Position numbers and translations under genes: made by a program
The notes under the pieces: model-generated
The model's input: the letters and a program-made list of their open reading frames with translations, nothing else
What the model was told of the DNA's origin: nothing
Database searches by the model: none
DNA from: Conidiobolus incongruus B7586
Lineage: Eukaryota; Entomophthoromycota; Entomophthoromycetes; Entomophthorales; Conidiobolaceae
Length of the DNA stretch: 44,711 nucleotides
Reading direction: 5' to 3'
NCBI GenBank assembly: GCA_000697335.1
Contig: JNEM01010602.1
Coordinates: forward strand, 1-44,711
Part shown: piece by piece, positions 41,016-44,711 of the stretch
Layout of the letters: each line of letters begins with the position of its first letter
Numbering within the stretch: the first letter of the stretch is position 1

Positions 41016-44000
41016 CTAGCGAATGTGCATCAATTACTAAATTCGTCATTAAAATTTTATTTCAGTTCCCCACCCATTATGGATTAGGATGATTTGATCC
41101 AGTCTTAATTCTTATTTCTGTGAGAGCGAAATTTGGAGATTATGATATTAAAATTATGCTGTGACATCTTGCATCAAACCACCTATTTTTTCCCCAGTAA
41201 TTTATATTGATATTTTTACTGCAGATTTTTGTTTTTGGATTTGATCATGGTCAAAATAGGAAAATTTAAAATTTATAAACAAGATTTCTACATTATTTCA
41301 AAGCTATATAGATAAAAAATTTCTTTCAAGGTACATAAATATTTAACTAGTATATTTATCATAAATTCTATTCAATGGTGGTAATAGCTATAATATTAGT
41401 TTTTTACAGATAATATAACACCCTAACATATTATATATTTGAATATTTCCATATTTAGAAAATTCACGTTACAAACCATGTTAAATTCAAATATATCATC
41501 TTTTATTTCAAAGTTCAAAAATTCAAAATATATTTCACCTTAATATAAATCATAATAACTGATGATTTTTCCAGTTATCCCAACAAAAAAAATCAAAAAA
41601 GACATTTGAGCATAAACCAAATTAACCAATAAAATATATAGTAATGCAATTATTGCACAACTCAGGAGTTGGCTCAAATAAATTTGAAACCAATCTATAT
41701 TTCATTTTTCATATTCATAAACTTTCCTTTTTAAGTGGAATTTTTCCGTACAATATATTCACTTGAATTACCTTTCCCATATCCAGCCAATTTTGTAAAT
41801 TTTTATTAATTAAATGATATCATAATTTAGTAAAAAAAACATTAAAATAGTGATCATTTGTTGAATACTTTATTTGAATTAATCAAGTTTACTGATCATA
41901 TGTATTATTATTTTTATCAAATATACATTATAACTTGATATATATTAGTATTAAATAGTTGACATTTGAATCAAAATTAGATAATTTTAGTTTAAAACGA
42001 ATAAAACATTTCTCAGATTACCAAATTGATGGATTATTTATATTTTGATATCATGGTTTATATATACTGAAAATTTGTCCAATTTATTAATAATTCTTAT
42101 TATAATATCTTATAACTATATATACTAGTTCAAGATTTTTAATAAAAATCTCAAATTCTATCATTACATAAATATAATTTTAAATGATGAAATTATTTTT
42201 AGTTCAATCAAATCCAATTTGTTTTTTTGATTAAAATTTGACTTCAATTATTTGATATAAAACACTTAAAACATATTATCAGAAATATAGAGGTAAACCA
42301 AAAAATACCATAATTTTTTTGAATTAAATATTTCGAGCATTAATATTCTCCAGAATTGAAGTTTTTATGCAAATACTCAAATTATGCTTCAATATAGAAT
42401 GTTCATTCTTTTTATACAATAATTTTGGCCTGAAAATTCCATGAAATTGGTCACATTTTTCATAAATTTAGATTATTTTATAAAATAATATCCTCATTAA
42501 TGTCTAAACTCTTTACTTGAATTCTAATTCTCAGCTTATATAATAAGTTTATATTGATTTAATTATAATCTATAAACAACTATATCACTAAACACCCACT
42601 TAATTATACTGAACAAATTTCAATAATGGAATCAAATTTTAGCTTGATAGATTGATTTATTAAATTAATTTATAGTTCTAATTTTTAACCTAAATTGGCT
42701 AATTTTTTTGACTTAATGTTATTAAATATCAAATTATTTGAATCATTGATTAATTATGTTTTGATTACTTTTTAACTAAATAAAATTATTGGTTAATTCA
42801 ATTCATGAAAGATATATTACTTTGAGTATTGAACTACGCCAACTTAATACTATAGCTTATTCTCTGTGTGTATGGACTTCAAAATATACACTAAATATAT
42901 AACTCAATTAATTCAATTATATTTGGTTAATCCAAATTTGGTAATATATTAAATCTCAAATCACAAATTTTAAATGATTATTTTATCTAATCTACAAAAT
43001 AATTATGCTAATATCAAACATGAAATCCTGTCCATTCCGGAAGGTTTTGAAAAACTGTAGTAAAAATAGAAGAGTTTTAAGTATTGTAAATCTGATATAG
43101 TTGTAAATGTTATTATATAGTATATAAGATTCAATTAATATAATCATTTTCAACACGTTTATTGTACATTGGGCTAAATTTTGAGTGGTAAGCACTATTT
43201 GATACTTGATACAGACATAATAATTTTGCCAACCTAATATCCAAAAGTAGCCTGATCATTTTATTGATTTTATATCGATATTAATAGAATTTTTGAAATG
43301 AATCAAAGTCAATAAATTAATGGATACTTTCTTATTTAGGGTGTTATAAGGAAATTTATTTAGCGTACCATAAGAGCTACAATTTTTAGCTTTTTGAGAT
43401 GCATTTTGATTATATTGTTCGATTGTTCAGTCTAATAATAATTAAAGATTTTTCTACGCTTGATTGATTCATATTGGGAAGTGATTTATCAATTTTCAGA
43501 AATGCTATTAAGTTATTGGTTTAAGACTCATGCTTAAAGATAACTTCAATAAAGTTAAGCATATTACCAGTAATATTTCAATTTATTTATATCTAATCAA
43601 ACAATATTAATTGACTAATTCAGATCTTATATTATATTATAGTCAGTTCAACTATTGTTATTTAATATATTTCGTTTCTATTGAGGTTAGATTTTTTTTC
43701 TATAATTTTGAACCATATTAACACAATAATTCAAAGTTATAATTCTAAAATTGAACATTTACCTTAGTTATTATAAAGTTGCAGCAATATTTTAGAGTAA
43801 TTAAGCAAAGTATCATGTGATGGTTTTACTTATTAATTCACAGCTTCGAAAATATATGGGTAAATCAAATTGCTTTATATGTTTGACTATAATGTTTGGC
43901 TATATATCGGATTAATTTTGATAAAACAATAGTTGGTTTATCATAAATCTTTGAGTGAATTTAAATCAAAATTATTAACCATTTAATAATTTACAAAATT

Positions 44001-44218
44001 CCGTTTAAAAGTTTAATAATTGCTTGTGCTTTGCTTTATTATACATTAATATCGTACCTTTAATATTAAGAATCAAATCTATAATTTTATAAAGAATAGC
44101 AGCGACGGTTAAGATTAAGGTTATGTTTATATATTAATAATTTATCTTTTAATTTTTAAAAATCTAAATTGATGAAAAAATTTTATCATAGGAGGTATAC
44201 ATGCTAAGGTCAAAACCA

Positions 44219-44256
44219 CAAGTCAAGCTCTAGTGTATTGGATGAGTTATGACTTG
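44219..44256. other. Strong stem-loop, possible structured RNA
   Basis: CAAGTCAAGCTC (44219-44230) pairs with GAGTT-a-TGACTTG (44244-44256): 12 base pairs with one bulged A and a 13-base loop. One pair is G-T. It lies in an island of more balanced composition inside a gene desert. No tRNA fold or snRNA motif is recognisable. Confidence 0.4.
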
Positions 44257-44303
44257 CCTGAGTCACACTGTTAACTTTCGTTATCCTTGATTAGCACTTT
44301 ATG

Positions 44304-44322
44304 ATATATATATATATATATA
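44304..44322. repeat. Short (AT)n tract
   Basis: About nine AT units. Confidence 0.85.
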
Positions 44323-44679
44323 AAGATGAATACAAGAATCAATCTGAAACCTATATTTCATTGCTGGTTAAATATTACCTTTAGTGAAAAATTATTAGTT
44401 ATATTCAAATCTTATTGCATGATAATATTTAATAAAATGTTATATTGCTATTTGGGTGATAATTTCGAATATTCTTAGAATTCCAAATAAATATAAAATA
44501 TATCCAATTCCAATATATTTGATGTTATAAAGAATTACAATCAAAATAAAATTTATCTGTAATTTATAATATTTATTAGTTCAGGAAGAAATAATGGCAA
44601 ATTTTATAATTTCTGATTATTCAAACATATTGTTAGTTTTGAGTAATTGATTATATAAAATATAGAGGATGATTAATAC

Positions 44680-44683
<4 letters not shown>

Positions 44684-44711
<28 letters not shown>
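44684..44711. repeat. (AT)n tract at the window edge
   Basis: At least 14 AT units running off the end of the window; its true length is unknown. Confidence 0.9.

Larger units (their letters stand above)
41016..44711. other. 3.7 kb AT-rich region without genes
   Basis: Beyond the symporter promoter I see no supported gene. A 67-codon ORF at 42992-43195 (-) is Ile/Leu/Asn-rich and probably chance. A less AT-rich patch at 44190-44300 holds the stem-loop described separately. The window ends inside an (AT)n tract. Confidence 0.5.

Noticed and set aside
42992-43195. 67-codon minus-strand ORF
   Set aside because: AT-rich chance composition, no motif or context.
44168-44262. C/D-box snoRNA (TTGATGA and CTGA motifs around the stem-loop)
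   Set aside because: Box C matches only partly, there is no terminal stem bringing the boxes together, and a long internal hairpin is not typical of C/D snoRNAs.

Overview
This is a eukaryotic nuclear segment, very AT-rich (intergenic DNA looks roughly 80% A+T by eye). Its genes are cut by many tiny spliceosomal introns. I could place 46 introns in eight genes, all 45-64 nt, with GTAA/GTAT-type donors and TAG/AAG/CAG acceptors. The gene set is fungal: a Spa2-type polarisome scaffold, Atg14 with an N-terminal CxxC/CxxC, a Pho85-like CDK, a Gpi1 subunit, a Cys-type glutathione peroxidase and an Rsm24/mS35 mitoribosomal protein. The base composition, long gene deserts and a dicarboxylate/amino-acid:cation symporter suggest an early-diverging AT-rich fungus (Entomophthoromycotina such as Conidiobolus would fit). 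That placement is inference and no search was run.

Layout. 1.2-8.9 kb is gene-dense: mS35 (+), LSM2 (-), an unrecognised broken intronless coding remnant (-), SUA5 (+), a protein ending in a PiggyBac-type cysteine-rich zinc domain (-), a small ORF (+), and CFD1/NUBP2 (-). CFD1 shares a CCAAT-rich divergent promoter with ATG14 (+, 9.4-10.8 kb). A tRNA-Ile(AAT) lies between ATG14 and convergent GPI1 (-, ten exons). Then come SPA2 (+, eight exons) and TAF2 (+, fifteen exons, 1456 aa).

From 22.5 kb on the window is sparse. It holds a secreted Thr-rich, probably GPI-anchored protein (+), a LisH-WD40 protein (-), glutathione peroxidase (-), a graveyard at 30-33.6 kb, a Pho85-like CDK (-), a 4.7 kb desert, an SDF/DAACS symporter (-) and a 3.7 kb desert. 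The graveyard contains a decayed small ORF, a GC-rich foreign coding fossil and a broken PPR gene.

Most genes are unrelated housekeeping functions: mitochondrial translation, mRNA decay/splicing, tRNA t6A modification, cytosolic Fe-S assembly, autophagy, GPI synthesis, polarity, Pol II initiation and redox defence. No operon-like logic is evident. The most unusual items are the apparently domesticated PiggyBac C-terminal zinc domain without a transposase core, the GC-rich fossil at about 31.0-31.9 kb beside a dead PPR gene, the intronless symporter, and a strong stem-loop at 44.2 kb.
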